64,000 nt of DNA from Alistipes sp. dk3624 (GCF_009557455.1 NZ_CP045651.1:1922001-1986000), one strand, 5' to 3'. Counted from the first letter of the stretch, positions 54,265-63,670 are shown. A program made the numbers and translations. The notes: generated by a model not told the origin, from the letters alone.

Positions 54265-55713
54265 ATGAAACGAATGATCCTGTGGTTGCAGGCGGTTCTG
54301 TTTTGTGCGCTGACCCTGCAGTGTTCCGATGATAAAAACGGAGAATCGTATACCTTTCGGCTGTCGATTAGCGATTGGCCGATAACGCCCGGTTCGCTTT
54401 CCCAGCGGGTGGACATTGAGGCTCCCGACAGATGGTCGGCTGCGGTTGCGTATGCCGAAGCGGAGAGCGAACCTTGGTTGACCGTAGAGCCCGCGTCCGG
54501 GCGGGCCGGACGCAGTTCGTTCACCCTGAAAGCGAAAACCAACCCGTCGCTCGGCGTCCGTAACGCTACGGTGACGGTAACCTGCGGCGGCGAGTCGCGG
54601 ACGATTGCCGTAAGTCAGCCTGCCGGGGAAGGGGTCGAGGTAACCCCGACGGAGCACGAGCTGGAGTACCGCGATACGGTGATCCGGGTGACGGTGTCCC
54701 ATAACGTTTCCTTCCGGTTAGACATTGTCTACCTTTCCGGCGGACAGACGAAATGGATTACGCAGGTTCCTTCGGGCAAGTCCGATGTGGAAAAGTCCGA
54801 AGTGAAGTTCAACGTGGCGGCCAATACGAACGGGACTCAAACCAGTACGCCGGAACGCAAAGCCATTATCCGGATTACCGACGTTTCCGGAAAAGCGACG
54901 GACGTGCCAGTGCTTCAACGCGGGTACGACGACGGGACGCGTTCGTTGAAAGTTATGACGTTTAATATTCAGACGACCAACACCCGCCCCTGGGACGAGA
55001 GGCGGGAAGGCGTCGTGAAAATGCTGCGGGAAGAGAATCCCGATATGTTCGGCTTGCAGGAGGCGCGGATCGACGTGCTGAATACGCTCGACGAGCGGCT
55101 GGGCAACTATGCGCGGGTCGGGATCGACCGGGACGGAAGTCCGCAGAGCAGCGAATACATGTCCGTTTTCTACCGGAAAGATCGTTTCGTATTGGTCGCC
55201 AGCGGGAATTTCTGGCTCAGCGAGACGCCCGACCAGATGTCGATCGGATGGGATGCGGCTTACAGGCGGATTGCCACCTGGGTGAAGCTCCGCGAGCGGG
55301 ATTCCGGCAAAGAAATTCTCTATCTGAATACGCATTTCGATCACAAGTCGGCGACCGCGCGGCGCAATTCGGCGGAACTGATCGTCGCCCGGCTGAAAAA
55401 ATACGGCGCCGACGATCTGGCGACATTCGTTACCGGAGATCTGAATGTGGCCTATACCAATGCTGCGATGGCCCCGCTGACCGGCTACCTGACCGGGGCC
55501 CGCGAGTCGTTCAGCCCGATGGATCAGACCCCGACTTTCCATAACAACGGTTCTTCGGCTGCGTTTATCGACCATATTCTGTACCGCAACATCGACGCCC
55601 CGCAGAGTTACCGGGTGCTGACCGACTGTTACGGCGTGCAGAAAGACGGCAAGGATTATTATCTGTCGGATCATTATCCGGTCACGGCCGTTTTTTCCTA
55701 CATGAAGCCGTAA
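54265..55713 (+). CDS. BACON-domain lipoprotein with endonuclease/exonuclease/phosphatase domain
   Basis: 482 residues. Signal with a lipobox-like L-Q-C, Cys20. Two BACON-like beta domains, about 30-118 and 122-225, precede an EEP domain from 228 (V-M-T-F-N-I-Q-T, G-L-Q-E-A-R with metal glutamate, N-T-H-F-D-H, G-D-L-N, S-D-H-Y-P at the end). BACON modules are thought to bind mucin or carbohydrate. A surface phosphodiesterase acting on a host or dietary substrate is plausible. No sulfatase or SusCD neighbours. Confidence 0.9.
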   Translation: MKRMILWLQAVLFCALTLQCSDDKNGESYTFRLSISDWPITPGSLSQRVDIEAPDRWSAAVAYAEAESEPWLTVEPASGRAGRSSFTLKAKTNPSLGVRNATVTVTCGGESRTIAVSQPAGEGVEVTPTEHELEYRDTVIRVTVSHNVSFRLDIVYLSGGQTKWITQVPSGKSDVEKSEVKFNVAANTNGTQTSTPERKAIIRITDVSGKATDVPVLQRGYDDGTRSLKVMTFNIQTTNTRPWDERREGVVKMLREENPDMFGLQEARIDVLNTLDERLGNYARVGIDRDGSPQSSEYMSVFYRKDRFVLVASGNFWLSETPDQMSIGWDAAYRRIATWVKLRERDSGKEILYLNTHFDHKSATARRNSAELIVARLKKYGADDLATFVTGDLNVAYTNAAMAPLTGYLTGARESFSPMDQTPTFHNNGSSAAFIDHILYRNIDAPQSYRVLTDCYGVQKDGKDYYLSDHYPVTAVFSYMKP

Positions 55714-55743
55714 ACGGCGGTTGCACAAACCGGTTTCCCTTAT

Positions 55744-55782
55744 CGGGGGACAGATGCCCTTCCGGGTATTTGCCCCCGTTTT
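55744..55782 (+). terminator. Terminator after the BACON lipoprotein gene
   Basis: Stem CGGGGG / CCCCCG enclosing a second small hairpin, followed by five T. Confidence 0.6.
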
Positions 55783-56006
55783 TCGCATACCCTGACGCGC
55801 TTTCTTATTGCGTTATAAAATAATACGATAGAAAATAGAAGAAGCAGAGTGCGGTACGAAACGGACGATTCCTGAAAAAGCCGGACTGTTTCGGCTGTGA
55901 ACGCATTCCGGAATGGATGCCGCGCGCCGAAGTACCGGCGGAGGGTTTCTGTTCGGTAATATGCCGGGACGGCCCGGAGAGATCGTCTCTTTTTGATAAA
56001 AAAGAT

Positions 56007-56014
56007 TACTTTTG
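56007..56014 (+). promoter_or_regulatory. Probable -7 box of ftsL/ftsI
   Basis: TACTTTTG fits the consensus; no TTG at the expected distance. It is the same box as upstream of murE (63691-63698). Confidence 0.5.
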
Positions 56015-56032
56015 CATTAAAATGCGTGTGAA

Positions 56033-56455
56033 ATGGCCGAACCAGAAGAAATCGCCAGAGAAGAGTCTGTTGCTGCCGAACCTGCCGCCGCATCGCCGAG
56101 ACAGCCGGAGCCGTCGACGCGTCCCGTGTCGCGTCCGTCCCGGTTCGAGCGCTATGTGAGGCGGGTGATCTCCGGGAGCATTCTGGCCGATGCGGAGGTG
56201 CAGAAGCACTACCCGTACGTGTTGTTTATGGCCGTACTGATGTTTCTGTATATCGCCAACGGGTTTCATACGCAGAAGCTGCACCGGCAGCACGAAAGGC
56301 TGACCGCGCGGGTCAAGGAACTGCGTGCGCAGTCGCTGACCATTTCGTCGCAGCGGATGATCGCCACGCGGCAGAGCGAGATCATCCGCGAACTGGAGGA
56401 GCGGGGCATTCCGCTCGATGAGTTGGTGAGCCCGCCGAAGATCATCGACAAGTAG
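56033..56455 (+). CDS. ftsL: FtsL-like cell division protein
   Basis: 140 residues. A proline/glutamate-rich cytoplasmic tail to about 60, one transmembrane helix (about 62-81), and a heptad coiled coil to about 128 (L-H-R-Q-H-E-R-L and the segment after it). That is the FtsL/DivIC layout, though sequence similarity to the E. coli protein is not visible. Directly precedes ftsI by 6 nt, as in other Bacteroidota. Part of the septal complex in the periplasm. Confidence 0.85.
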   Translation: MAEPEEIAREESVAAEPAAASPRQPEPSTRPVSRPSRFERYVRRVISGSILADAEVQKHYPYVLFMAVLMFLYIANGFHTQKLHRQHERLTARVKELRAQSLTISSQRMIATRQSEIIRELEERGIPLDELVSPPKIIDK

Positions 56456-56461
56456 CGCCGT

Positions 56462-58693
56462 ATGGAGGAACGCAAACCGGATATCAAAAAAGGAATATTG
56501 CATCGCGTGCAGGTGCTCTATGTGTTGTTTTTCATCATCGGCCTGATGATCGTGGGCAAGATCCTGTATCTGCAGTACGGACCCAAAAGCGGGCGGTTGC
56601 GCAGCGAAGGGACGACTATCACTTACGAGCGGGTGGCGATGGAAGCCGACCGGGGCGATATCCTCGCCTGCGACGGCCGTATTCTGGCCACTTCGGTGCC
56701 GGAGTACGAAGTGCGGATGGACTTCGCCGCCAACGGACTGGTCGATTCGATTTTCCTGCGCGACGTCGATTCGCTGGCTTATTGCCTGTCCGATTTTTTC
56801 GGCGACAAAAGCAAGAGCGCTTATAAGCTGAAATTGATCAATGCGTTCCGGGAGCGGAGGAAAAACCGTTACGTGCTGCTGTCCCCGCGACGCGTCAATC
56901 ATTTGGAAATAAAAGAGATCGCCCGTTTCCCGATATTCCGGCTGGGGCAGAACCGGGGCGGTTTCATCGCTAAGCAGACCAGCCGTCGGCTGCTGCCTCA
57001 CGGCGATATGGCCAAGCGCACGATCGGCATGGTGAACCAGACCGGGACGAAAGTCGGTATCGAGGGCGCTTTCGATAGCGTGCTGCACGGTATCGACGGA
57101 AACGTGCTGATGCAGCGTATTTCGGGAACGTTCCGGGTTCCGGTTCCCGACGAGATGAACGTCGATCCGGTGGACGGTATCGACGTGGTGACGACGCTCG
57201 ACGTCGATATCCAGGACGTGGCCGAGAAAGCGCTGCGAGAGCAGCTCGAAACGATGCAGGCCGATTGGGGGACGGCGATCCTGATGGAGGTTTCCACCGG
57301 CGAAATCCGTGCGATCACGAACCTGACCCGCAAGGGCGAGGGAAACATCGTCGAAGATTACAACTACGCGATCGGGATGAACATGGAGCCCGGTTCCACG
57401 CAAAAGCTGGCATCGTTGATTACGCTGCTCGACGATGCCGGGGCCAGTCTCGACGAAAAATACGATACCGGCAACGGTACGGCCATCATCGGTCGCACGA
57501 AAGTGACCGATACGCACGGTTACGGCTTGCTGACGTTGAAAGGCGTTTTCGAAAAGTCGTCGAACGTCGGTTTTGCCAAAGCGGTGAATAAGTATTACAA
57601 GGACGATCCGAAACGCTTCGTCGAACACCTCTATAAAATGGGTTTGAACGAGTCGCTCCACCTGCAAATCGCCGGCGGCCAGAATCCTGTGATCCGCAAG
57701 CCCGGAGACCGCTGGTGGGACGGGACGACGCTGACGAACATGGCTTACGGGTACGCGCTGCTGCTTACCCCGATGAAAACGCTGACGTTCTACAATGCGG
57801 TGGCCAACGACGGGCGGATGGTGAGCCCGCTGTTCGTCAAAGAGTTGAGGCAGTACGGGCAGACGTTGCGGACCTACCGGGCGCGAACGATGGTCTCTTC
57901 GATCGCCTCGGACGAGACGCTGAAAGAGGTTCGCGCGGCGATGCGCGGCGTCGTGGAAGAGGGAACGGGACGCATCCTGAAAAGCCGTTATTATAAGGTG
58001 GGCGGCAAAACCGGTACGGCGCAGATTCCGGTGAACGGGCGCTATACCGACCGCAACGGCGGACGGCACTACCTGGCGACGATGGTGGGCTATTTTCCCG
58101 AAGACGATCCGAAGTACAGTTGCCTGGTCGCGCTCAAGACTTACAATGCTCCGGGACACCGGAGATTTTATTACGGGGCTTCGCTGGCCGGGCCCGTATT
58201 TCGGGCGATTGCCGACCGGGTGTACGCCAAAAATACCGCTTGGCAGGATCCGTTGTCGCAGCGAAAGGAAAAAACGGATGAAAAGCCCCGGCTCAAGGCC
58301 GGTTGCGCCGACGAAATGCGTGAAGTCGCTTATCGTTTCGACGTCCGTTACGAAGGACGGCGCGGACGGACCGACTGGCGGGGAGTGGAAGCCGTCGATT
58401 CGGCCGGGATTGCGTATACAAGCTACGAGGGATGGTCGGACGAAGTGCCTTCGGTGGTCGGGATGGGCCTGAAGGAGGCCGTTTATCTGCTGGAACGCCG
58501 TGGAATGGTCGTCGCGTTTTCGGGGGTCGGCGGCGTCGAGTCCCAGTCCGTCCCGGCCGGAACGAAAGTGCACCGGGGAATGCTGATTCGGCTGGAACTC
58601 GGCTGTACGCCGTTGGAACCGGGGATTTACCTGAAGGAGAAAAAGGCGGACAGCTCGGCAGATTCCGTGGCTTCTTCGGGCCGCGGCGATTGA
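56462..58693 (+). CDS. ftsI: Septal transpeptidase FtsI (PBP3-like) with PASTA domain
   Basis: 743 residues. N-terminal anchor at about 16-36, dimerisation domain, then the transpeptidase with S312-T-Q-K315 (nucleophile serine), S366-S-N368 and K516-T-G-T. A PASTA domain is at the C-terminus (V-P-S-V-V-G-M-G-L-K-E-A near 660), followed by a lysine/serine-rich tail. It cross-links septal murein. The following gene is not murE but a small secreted protein. Confidence 0.94.
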   Translation: MEERKPDIKKGILHRVQVLYVLFFIIGLMIVGKILYLQYGPKSGRLRSEGTTITYERVAMEADRGDILACDGRILATSVPEYEVRMDFAANGLVDSIFLRDVDSLAYCLSDFFGDKSKSAYKLKLINAFRERRKNRYVLLSPRRVNHLEIKEIARFPIFRLGQNRGGFIAKQTSRRLLPHGDMAKRTIGMVNQTGTKVGIEGAFDSVLHGIDGNVLMQRISGTFRVPVPDEMNVDPVDGIDVVTTLDVDIQDVAEKALREQLETMQADWGTAILMEVSTGEIRAITNLTRKGEGNIVEDYNYAIGMNMEPGSTQKLASLITLLDDAGASLDEKYDTGNGTAIIGRTKVTDTHGYGLLTLKGVFEKSSNVGFAKAVNKYYKDDPKRFVEHLYKMGLNESLHLQIAGGQNPVIRKPGDRWWDGTTLTNMAYGYALLLTPMKTLTFYNAVANDGRMVSPLFVKELRQYGQTLRTYRARTMVSSIASDETLKEVRAAMRGVVEEGTGRILKSRYYKVGGKTGTAQIPVNGRYTDRNGGRHYLATMVGYFPEDDPKYSCLVALKTYNAPGHRRFYYGASLAGPVFRAIADRVYAKNTAWQDPLSQRKEKTDEKPRLKAGCADEMREVAYRFDVRYEGRRGRTDWRGVEAVDSAGIAYTSYEGWSDEVPSVVGMGLKEAVYLLERRGMVVAFSGVGGVESQSVPAGTKVHRGMLIRLELGCTPLEPGIYLKEKKADSSADSVASSGRGD

Positions 58694-58742
58694 AAATCGA
58701 GCAAGAAGAAATAGCCGATTCGTATAATTCCGGGAAAAAAGA

Positions 58743-58750
58743 TATCTTTG
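58743..58750 (+). promoter_or_regulatory. Probable -7 box before the small secreted protein
   Basis: TATCTTTG fits TAnnTTTG; no TTG at 19-21 nt upstream. Confidence 0.5.
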
Positions 58751-58768
58751 TAACGCAGCGTAAGTTTT

Positions 58769-59176
58769 ATGGGAAGACTGTTTCGATACTTTTTACTGGC
58801 AATGGCCCTTTCGGTGATCGTTCCGCGCATTTTCGGCGACGGTCCGGCCGCGGAATGCGCGCCGGCGCTCGAAACGGTTTGCGACCAGATCACCGAAGCC
58901 GCTCCGCCGGGAGAGTTGCACCGGTTCGTCTTCGCATCGTTGCAGAGCGATTTGGCGCCGGGGTCTTCCGGTTTCTGTTCTTTCGTAACTAAAACGCCCG
59001 TGTCGCGGGTGTCGTCCCTGTTCCGTTTTTGTGCGAATGCGGTGTCTGAGAACCGCGTCGTGAGCAGCGGACCGCTGACGCGGCTGCGATTCCAGCAGCG
59101 GTGTTTCGACGGCTGGCTTGCGGCATTGCAGCACACGGGGTATTACGTCTTTTTTCTCAGAAAAATCATTGTTTAG
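58769..59176 (+). CDS. Small exported protein of unknown function
   Basis: 135 residues. Signal-like start (M-G-R-L-F-R-Y-F-L-L-A-M-A-L-S-V-I-V) with probable cleavage near 22-24. The rest includes several cysteines (about five), and a hydrophobic/aromatic C-terminus. No recognised domain. Own -7 box suggests transcription separate from ftsI. It lies in the 5 kb between ftsI and murE. Confidence 0.6.
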   Translation: MGRLFRYFLLAMALSVIVPRIFGDGPAAECAPALETVCDQITEAAPPGELHRFVFASLQSDLAPGSSGFCSFVTKTPVSRVSSLFRFCANAVSENRVVSSGPLTRLRFQQRCFDGWLAALQHTGYYVFFLRKIIV

Positions 59177-59329
59177 CCGATTCCGATCGAACGTTCGGTG
59201 CAGGCGTCCGGCATAGTCGGTTGCGTCGGCCGTACGACGGTTTTCCGGAACGGTTTCCGGTGTTGTTTCTCCCGGCGGAGGGAGCATTCCGCCGCGTATT
59301 TTATCAATCACCGAATAAAACAATGAATC

Positions 59330-59869
59330 ATGAACAACGATTTTAAAGTAATCGACGACACGCTGTACAGCGGCGTCGCCGCAGAAGATATCATTCAACG
59401 CAGAAAAAGTCCCGTAATCGCCTTGATCGTCGCTCTGGCCGGCAGCGCGCTGGCCGTCTGGAGCCTGACTTCCGATACGATGGTCGATCGCGGCAACCTC
59501 TCTTCGATGCTGATGCTCGTCGGGGGGCTGATTGCCATCGTCGGGTTCATCAAGGCCGGGGTGACGTTCAGCTCCGCGGCGCCGGTCTATAAACCGACCG
59601 GGGAACGGATTCGCCGGTACGAAATCTATTATCAGGCTGCCGATAAGCCGGCCCTGTGCGCTGCCGTATCGTCGGGCGATATGGAGCGCCTGGTGAATAT
59701 TCCACGCAACGACAAATCGAGCAGCCTGTTGCTGACGCTGTATGCGACCGAGAGCGGTTCGTTCTCGATGGGGCAGGTGTCGCAGTACGTTCCCCACGCT
59801 TTCGAGCCGGTTACCGACGTCGTGCGGTTTTCCGCCGAGCAGGGCAAACTGGCGGTCGGACTGGTCTGA
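59330..59869 (+). CDS. Two-transmembrane protein of unknown function
   Basis: 179 residues. Two hydrophobic segments at about 28-46 and 58-77 are joined by a short loop, followed by a soluble domain of about 95 residues. No signal peptide or known motif. Starts at the ATG at 59330, which follows a likely AT-rich leader; a nearby ATG at 59323 is out of frame. Ends before a hairpin terminator. Unrelated to cell division genes by appearance. Confidence 0.7.
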   Translation: MNNDFKVIDDTLYSGVAAEDIIQRRKSPVIALIVALAGSALAVWSLTSDTMVDRGNLSSMLMLVGGLIAIVGFIKAGVTFSSAAPVYKPTGERIRRYEIYYQAADKPALCAAVSSGDMERLVNIPRNDKSSSLLLTLYATESGSFSMGQVSQYVPHAFEPVTDVVRFSAEQGKLAVGLV

Positions 59870-59888
59870 CCGCCGTGTAGTCACGGAT

Positions 59889-59921
59889 GCCGGTCCGCCC
59901 CGAAAGGCGGGCCGGCTTTTT
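59889..59921 (+). terminator. Terminator after the two-TM protein gene
   Basis: 11-pair stem with one G-U (GCCGGTCCGCC / GGCGGGCCGGC), then a T run. Confidence 0.82.
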
Positions 59922-59972
59922 CTTTTCGGGAGCGTCCGGCGGAAGCTCGGGGCGGAATGTGAAAAAAATGCT

Positions 59973-59990
59973 AAAAAACGATCGTTTTTT
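59973..59990. promoter_or_regulatory. 18-bp perfect palindrome upstream of the PHP gene
   Basis: AAAAAACGATCGTTTTTT, fully self-complementary without a spacer, 22 nt upstream of the -7 box at 60012, where the -33 element would be. Candidate operator; function inferred from position. Confidence 0.4.
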
Positions 59991-60011
59991 ACGGGAAATG
60001 AATAAAAATAG

Positions 60012-60019
60012 TAATTTTG
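60012..60019 (+). promoter_or_regulatory. Probable -7 box of the PHP gene
   Basis: TAATTTTG; fits TAnnTTTG. No TTG found 19-21 nt upstream; the palindrome at 59973-59990 lies there. Confidence 0.55.
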
Positions 60020-60047
60020 TCCGTTGCTGAATTGTGAGAAACGCCCC

Positions 60048-61295
60048 ATGTTGTTATTCGGGAAATACATTTTGATTGTAATCGTCGCCGTGCTGATGTT
60101 GTGCGTGCTGAGTTACATTTCGGTGCCGGTCTATGATTTTCAGTCCGGCCGTTCGTTCTGCGGGGATTCCGTTTACAATCCGTATGCAGGGGCCGATTCG
60201 TCCTGTTGGCGGAAAGCCAATTTCCATGCCCATCAAAAAGAGAAACCCCAGTGCGATTATACGGTCGAACAGATGCTCGAAGCCTATCGCAGCAACGGGT
60301 ACGATATCATGAGCATCTCGGATCATCAGTGCCTGAATACCGAGCATGCCGACCGCCCCGGATTTATCCCGACTTACGAACACGGTTACGGGATCAACGG
60401 TTACCATCAGTTGGTGATGGGGGCCGAACGGGTCACGTGGCGCGATTTTCCGCTGATGCTGACCCAGTCGCAGATGCAGTACATGTTGCACTGGCTGCGC
60501 CCGCAGGCCGAGGCGCTGGTGCTGAACCACCCGGGCAAGACGCGGATCATCGACCTGGCGGTGTACGGCTGGCTACGCGGGTACGATCTATTGGAAATCA
60601 ATCCGGAACGGGGCCGCGAGCGTTCCGAGCAGTACTGGGATACGGCGCTTTCGGCCGGGATCTATTCGACCCTGATCGGCGACGACGACGCGCACAATAT
60701 CCGCAACCGGTCGTCGTGGTTCCAGCGCTGCTTCACAATGGTCAATACGCCGTCGCTACGCCCCGGGGATATTATGAAGTCTTTGAAAAAAGGGGCCGCT
60801 TATGCGGTATACGTTCCGCACGACGTTAATAACCGTCCCGATCCGCACGGAGACCTGCCCCGGATGGAGCGCATTTCGATGCAGGGCGATACGATTCGCA
60901 TCCGGGTCGACCGGCCCGCTTCGGCGATCCGGTTTATCGGACAAAACGGAACGCTGCTTGCAGAGGGAAGCGGGGCCGAGGCCGTTTATGCTTTTCGGAA
61001 GAACGATGCCTACGCGCGTGCCGAAGCGCATTTCGACGACGGAACGATCCTGTTTTTCAATCCTTTCGTGCGGACTGCCGACGGTAATCGTCCCGTCAAC
61101 GTATTCGTTCCGGTGGTGAATTACCCGCTCACGGTGTTGTGCCACCTGCTTTGGTTCGCCTTGTTGGCCGGGCTGACCGCTCTGATGCTGTACCTGTCGG
61201 GCGTGCGCCGCGGAAGCTTGTATTACCGGTGGAATCCGTCGGTCGCGCCGGAACGAACGAAACCGGACCGACGGGAGACGACCGCCGGTTCGTAA
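60048..61295 (+). CDS. Membrane-bound PHP-domain protein
   Basis: 415 residues. An N-terminal membrane segment at about 6-28, then a PHP-type metallophosphoesterase domain (N-F-H-A-H near 58-62, S-I-S-D-H-Q, L-N-H-P-G, I-G-D-D-D-A-H near 220), which cuts phosphate esters using two or three metal ions. A second transmembrane segment near 365-387 precedes a basic tail. Both ends in the membrane with the catalytic part outside is unusual and would suggest an envelope phosphatase. ATG at 60048 preferred to the TTG at 60024. Confidence 0.85.
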   Translation: MLLFGKYILIVIVAVLMLCVLSYISVPVYDFQSGRSFCGDSVYNPYAGADSSCWRKANFHAHQKEKPQCDYTVEQMLEAYRSNGYDIMSISDHQCLNTEHADRPGFIPTYEHGYGINGYHQLVMGAERVTWRDFPLMLTQSQMQYMLHWLRPQAEALVLNHPGKTRIIDLAVYGWLRGYDLLEINPERGRERSEQYWDTALSAGIYSTLIGDDDAHNIRNRSSWFQRCFTMVNTPSLRPGDIMKSLKKGAAYAVYVPHDVNNRPDPHGDLPRMERISMQGDTIRIRVDRPASAIRFIGQNGTLLAEGSGAEAVYAFRKNDAYARAEAHFDDGTILFFNPFVRTADGNRPVNVFVPVVNYPLTVLCHLLWFALLAGLTALMLYLSGVRRGSLYYRWNPSVAPERTKPDRRETTAGS

Positions 61296-61327
61296 CGACC
61301 GGGACTGTCGTAAAAAAATGAATATGT

Positions 61328-61352
61328 CGGGTCCGAATGCCGGGCCCGTTTT
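61328..61352 (+). terminator. Hairpin before the antiporter gene
   Basis: 7-pair stem with one wobble (CGGGTCC / GGGCCCG), 7-nt loop, four T; ends only 7 nt before the next ATG, so it may be a leaky terminator or attenuator between the PHP and antiporter genes. Confidence 0.55.
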
Positions 61353-61358
61353 GGGAAT

Positions 61359-63629
61359 ATGACACATCTGGATCCGATCATCTCAGACCTTGCGTTGATC
61401 CTCGCCGTCGCGGGGGTTACGACGCTGCTGTTCAAATGGCTGAAACAGCCGGTCGTGTTGGGTTACATCGTCGCCGGGTTCCTGTGTAGCGGAAATTTCC
61501 TGTTACAGGGGGTTTCGAACATGGGGAACGTGGACATCTGGGCCGAGATCGGTATCATTTTCCTGTTGTTCTCGCTCGGCCTCGAATTCAGCTTCAAAAA
61601 ATTGATGAACGTCGGCGGCCCCGCGCTGATGACGGCATTGGTCGTGATCGTCGGGATGATGTGCTCCGGCTTTATGGCGGGACGGGCCCTCGGCTGGACT
61701 TCGACGGACAGTATTTTCCTCGGCGGGATGCTGTCGATGTCGTCTACGACGATCATTATCAAGGCATTCGACGATCTGGGGCTCCGCAGCCAGAAGTTCA
61801 CGTCGCTGGTGTTCGGGGTGCTGGTGGTCGAAGACCTGTTCGCCGTAGTGTTGATGGTGATGCTGTCGACGCTTTTCGTGCAGCGGGCGGTCGAACACGT
61901 CGTGATCGCCGAACAGCTTTTCAAACTGATCTTTTTCTTGATTCTGTGGTTCGTCGTGGGGATCTATCTGATTCCTACGTTCCTGAAAAAAATACGGAAA
62001 TTCCTGAATCAGGAAACGCTGCTGGTGATCTCGCTGGGCCTTTGCCTGATTATGGTCGTGCTGGCGACTTACGCCGGATTTTCGTCTGCGCTCGGGGCGT
62101 TCATCATGGGGTCGATCCTAGCCGGGACGGTACAGGCCGAGAGCATCGAGAAGGTCATCGCTCCGGTCAAGGACCTGTTCGGGGCGGTCTTCTTCGTGTC
62201 GGTCGGGATGCTGGTCGAGCCGGCGATGCTGGTGCAATACATCGTGCCGATCGTTTTTTTGACGGTGGTCGTGATCGTCGGACAGATATTCTACGGGACG
62301 CTCGGTTTCCTCGTGTCGGGGCAGAATCTGAAAATCGCGTTGCAGTCGTCGTTCTCGCTGGCGCAGATCGGAGAGTTCGCCTTTATCATCGCGTCGCTCG
62401 GACTGTCGATGGGGGTTACCAGTTCGTTCCTTTATCCGGTCGCGGTGGCCGTGTCGGTCGTGACCACATTTACCACGCCGTTTATCATCCGGCTCAGCGA
62501 TCCTGCCTATCACCGGATCAACCGGTTGATTCCGAAGCGGATGAAAGCGCTGCTGGCCCGGTACAGCGCCGGGTCGCAAACCGTCAACAGCGAGCGGGAG
62601 TGGATGTCGCTGCTGAAAAAGTCGCTGTTGAACATGTTTATCTACTGCGTGCTGTTGGGCGGCGTGGTGTGGATCTCTTCGAGTTACTATTCGCCGTTCG
62701 TCGAGGAGCGTTTCGAAGGATTCGCCGGCAAACTGATCGCTACGACGACGACCATTCTCTTTATGACGCCGCTGTTGTGGGGGCTTGCGGTGCGGCACCT
62801 GAATCGCAGGCTGTTCGTGCCGCTGTGGAACGATCCCCGTTTCAACCACGGGTTGTTGGTGTCGTTGATCGTGCTGCGGATTCTCCTCGCGCTGATGTTC
62901 GTACTGACCGTAGTCGCTCACCTGAGTTCGTACCGTTGGGGGGCGTTGATGGCGTTCGCCATTCTGCTGTTGCTGTTGGCGCTGTTCTGGAGACGGATCA
63001 AAAGAGGATACCTGCGTTTCGAACAGCGTTTCTTTACCAACCTGAACGAAAAAGATGCGAGCACCGTCGTGACGACCGGGAACTACCGCGCCAAGTTCCT
63101 GCATATGGCTAAGATGACGGTTTCGGCCGACAGCCCGCTCGTCGGGCGGTGTTTCAGGGAGTTGGATCTCCGCCTGCGCTACGGGGTGACGGTGGTGTCG
63201 GTGCTGCGCGGCAGCCACCGGTACAATGCGCCCGGCGCATCGATGGTGCTGATGCCGTCCGACGAGATTTCGGTCGTCGGGACGGATGCGCAGTTGAGCC
63301 AGTTCGCTTCGAAGGTCGAAGTGCCGCTGTCGCCGGTCGATCGGGAAGAGGCGACGATGCAAAAATTTTCGGTCGGCGAGCATTCCGTACTGATCGGTAT
63401 GACCGTTTCGCAGTTCGGCATGATGTGCCGAGGGGCCTGCTTGATCATCGGGATCGAACGCAGCGACGGCTCGTACGTCAGACCGCTGGGACTGGTGCGT
63501 TTTCAGCCGTACGATATGGTTTGGATCGCCGGCGACCGGGAGACGATCGAACAGGTGCTCGTCGGAACGAAGCCTCCCGTACCGAAAACGGAAAAAAAGC
63601 TCGTACGGCGGATTCTCCGCAAGAAATGA
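61359..63629 (+). CDS. CPA2 family cation:proton antiporter (KefB-like) with two TrkA-C domains
   Basis: 756 residues. Twelve or so transmembrane helices in the first 390 residues, with G-Y-I-V-A-G and the E-D-L-F-A-V ion-binding pair near 168, as in KefB/KefC. A second membrane region lies near 440-540, then two RCK_C (TrkA-C) modules at about 570-650 and 660-745. The Rossmann RCK_N domain of KefC is missing. Probably potassium or sodium/proton antiport for pH or osmotic balance. Followed by a terminator. Confidence 0.9.
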   Translation: MTHLDPIISDLALILAVAGVTTLLFKWLKQPVVLGYIVAGFLCSGNFLLQGVSNMGNVDIWAEIGIIFLLFSLGLEFSFKKLMNVGGPALMTALVVIVGMMCSGFMAGRALGWTSTDSIFLGGMLSMSSTTIIIKAFDDLGLRSQKFTSLVFGVLVVEDLFAVVLMVMLSTLFVQRAVEHVVIAEQLFKLIFFLILWFVVGIYLIPTFLKKIRKFLNQETLLVISLGLCLIMVVLATYAGFSSALGAFIMGSILAGTVQAESIEKVIAPVKDLFGAVFFVSVGMLVEPAMLVQYIVPIVFLTVVVIVGQIFYGTLGFLVSGQNLKIALQSSFSLAQIGEFAFIIASLGLSMGVTSSFLYPVAVAVSVVTTFTTPFIIRLSDPAYHRINRLIPKRMKALLARYSAGSQTVNSEREWMSLLKKSLLNMFIYCVLLGGVVWISSSYYSPFVEERFEGFAGKLIATTTTILFMTPLLWGLAVRHLNRRLFVPLWNDPRFNHGLLVSLIVLRILLALMFVLTVVAHLSSYRWGALMAFAILLLLLALFWRRIKRGYLRFEQRFFTNLNEKDASTVVTTGNYRAKFLHMAKMTVSADSPLVGRCFRELDLRLRYGVTVVSVLRGSHRYNAPGASMVLMPSDEISVVGTDAQLSQFASKVEVPLSPVDREEATMQKFSVGEHSVLIGMTVSQFGMMCRGACLIIGIERSDGSYVRPLGLVRFQPYDMVWIAGDRETIEQVLVGTKPPVPKTEKKLVRRILRKK

Positions 63630-63637
63630 TTTTGTCG

Positions 63638-63670
63638 ATAAGATGTCAATTAAAAGGCATCTTATTTTTT
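63638..63670 (+). terminator. Terminator after the antiporter gene
   Basis: 8-bp stem ATAAGATG / CATCTTAT with a 12-nt loop and a T run. Confidence 0.7.

Larger units (their letters stand above)
55714..56032. other. 319-base gap before ftsL
   Basis: Holds a terminator at 55744-55782 and a -7 box at 56007-56014; otherwise no coding region or repeat was seen. Confidence 0.6.

Noticed and set aside
56006-58573. Leftward 855-residue open frame opposite ftsL/ftsI
   Set aside because: Antisense of genes with intact catalytic motifs; high arginine/histidine content typical for such shadows.
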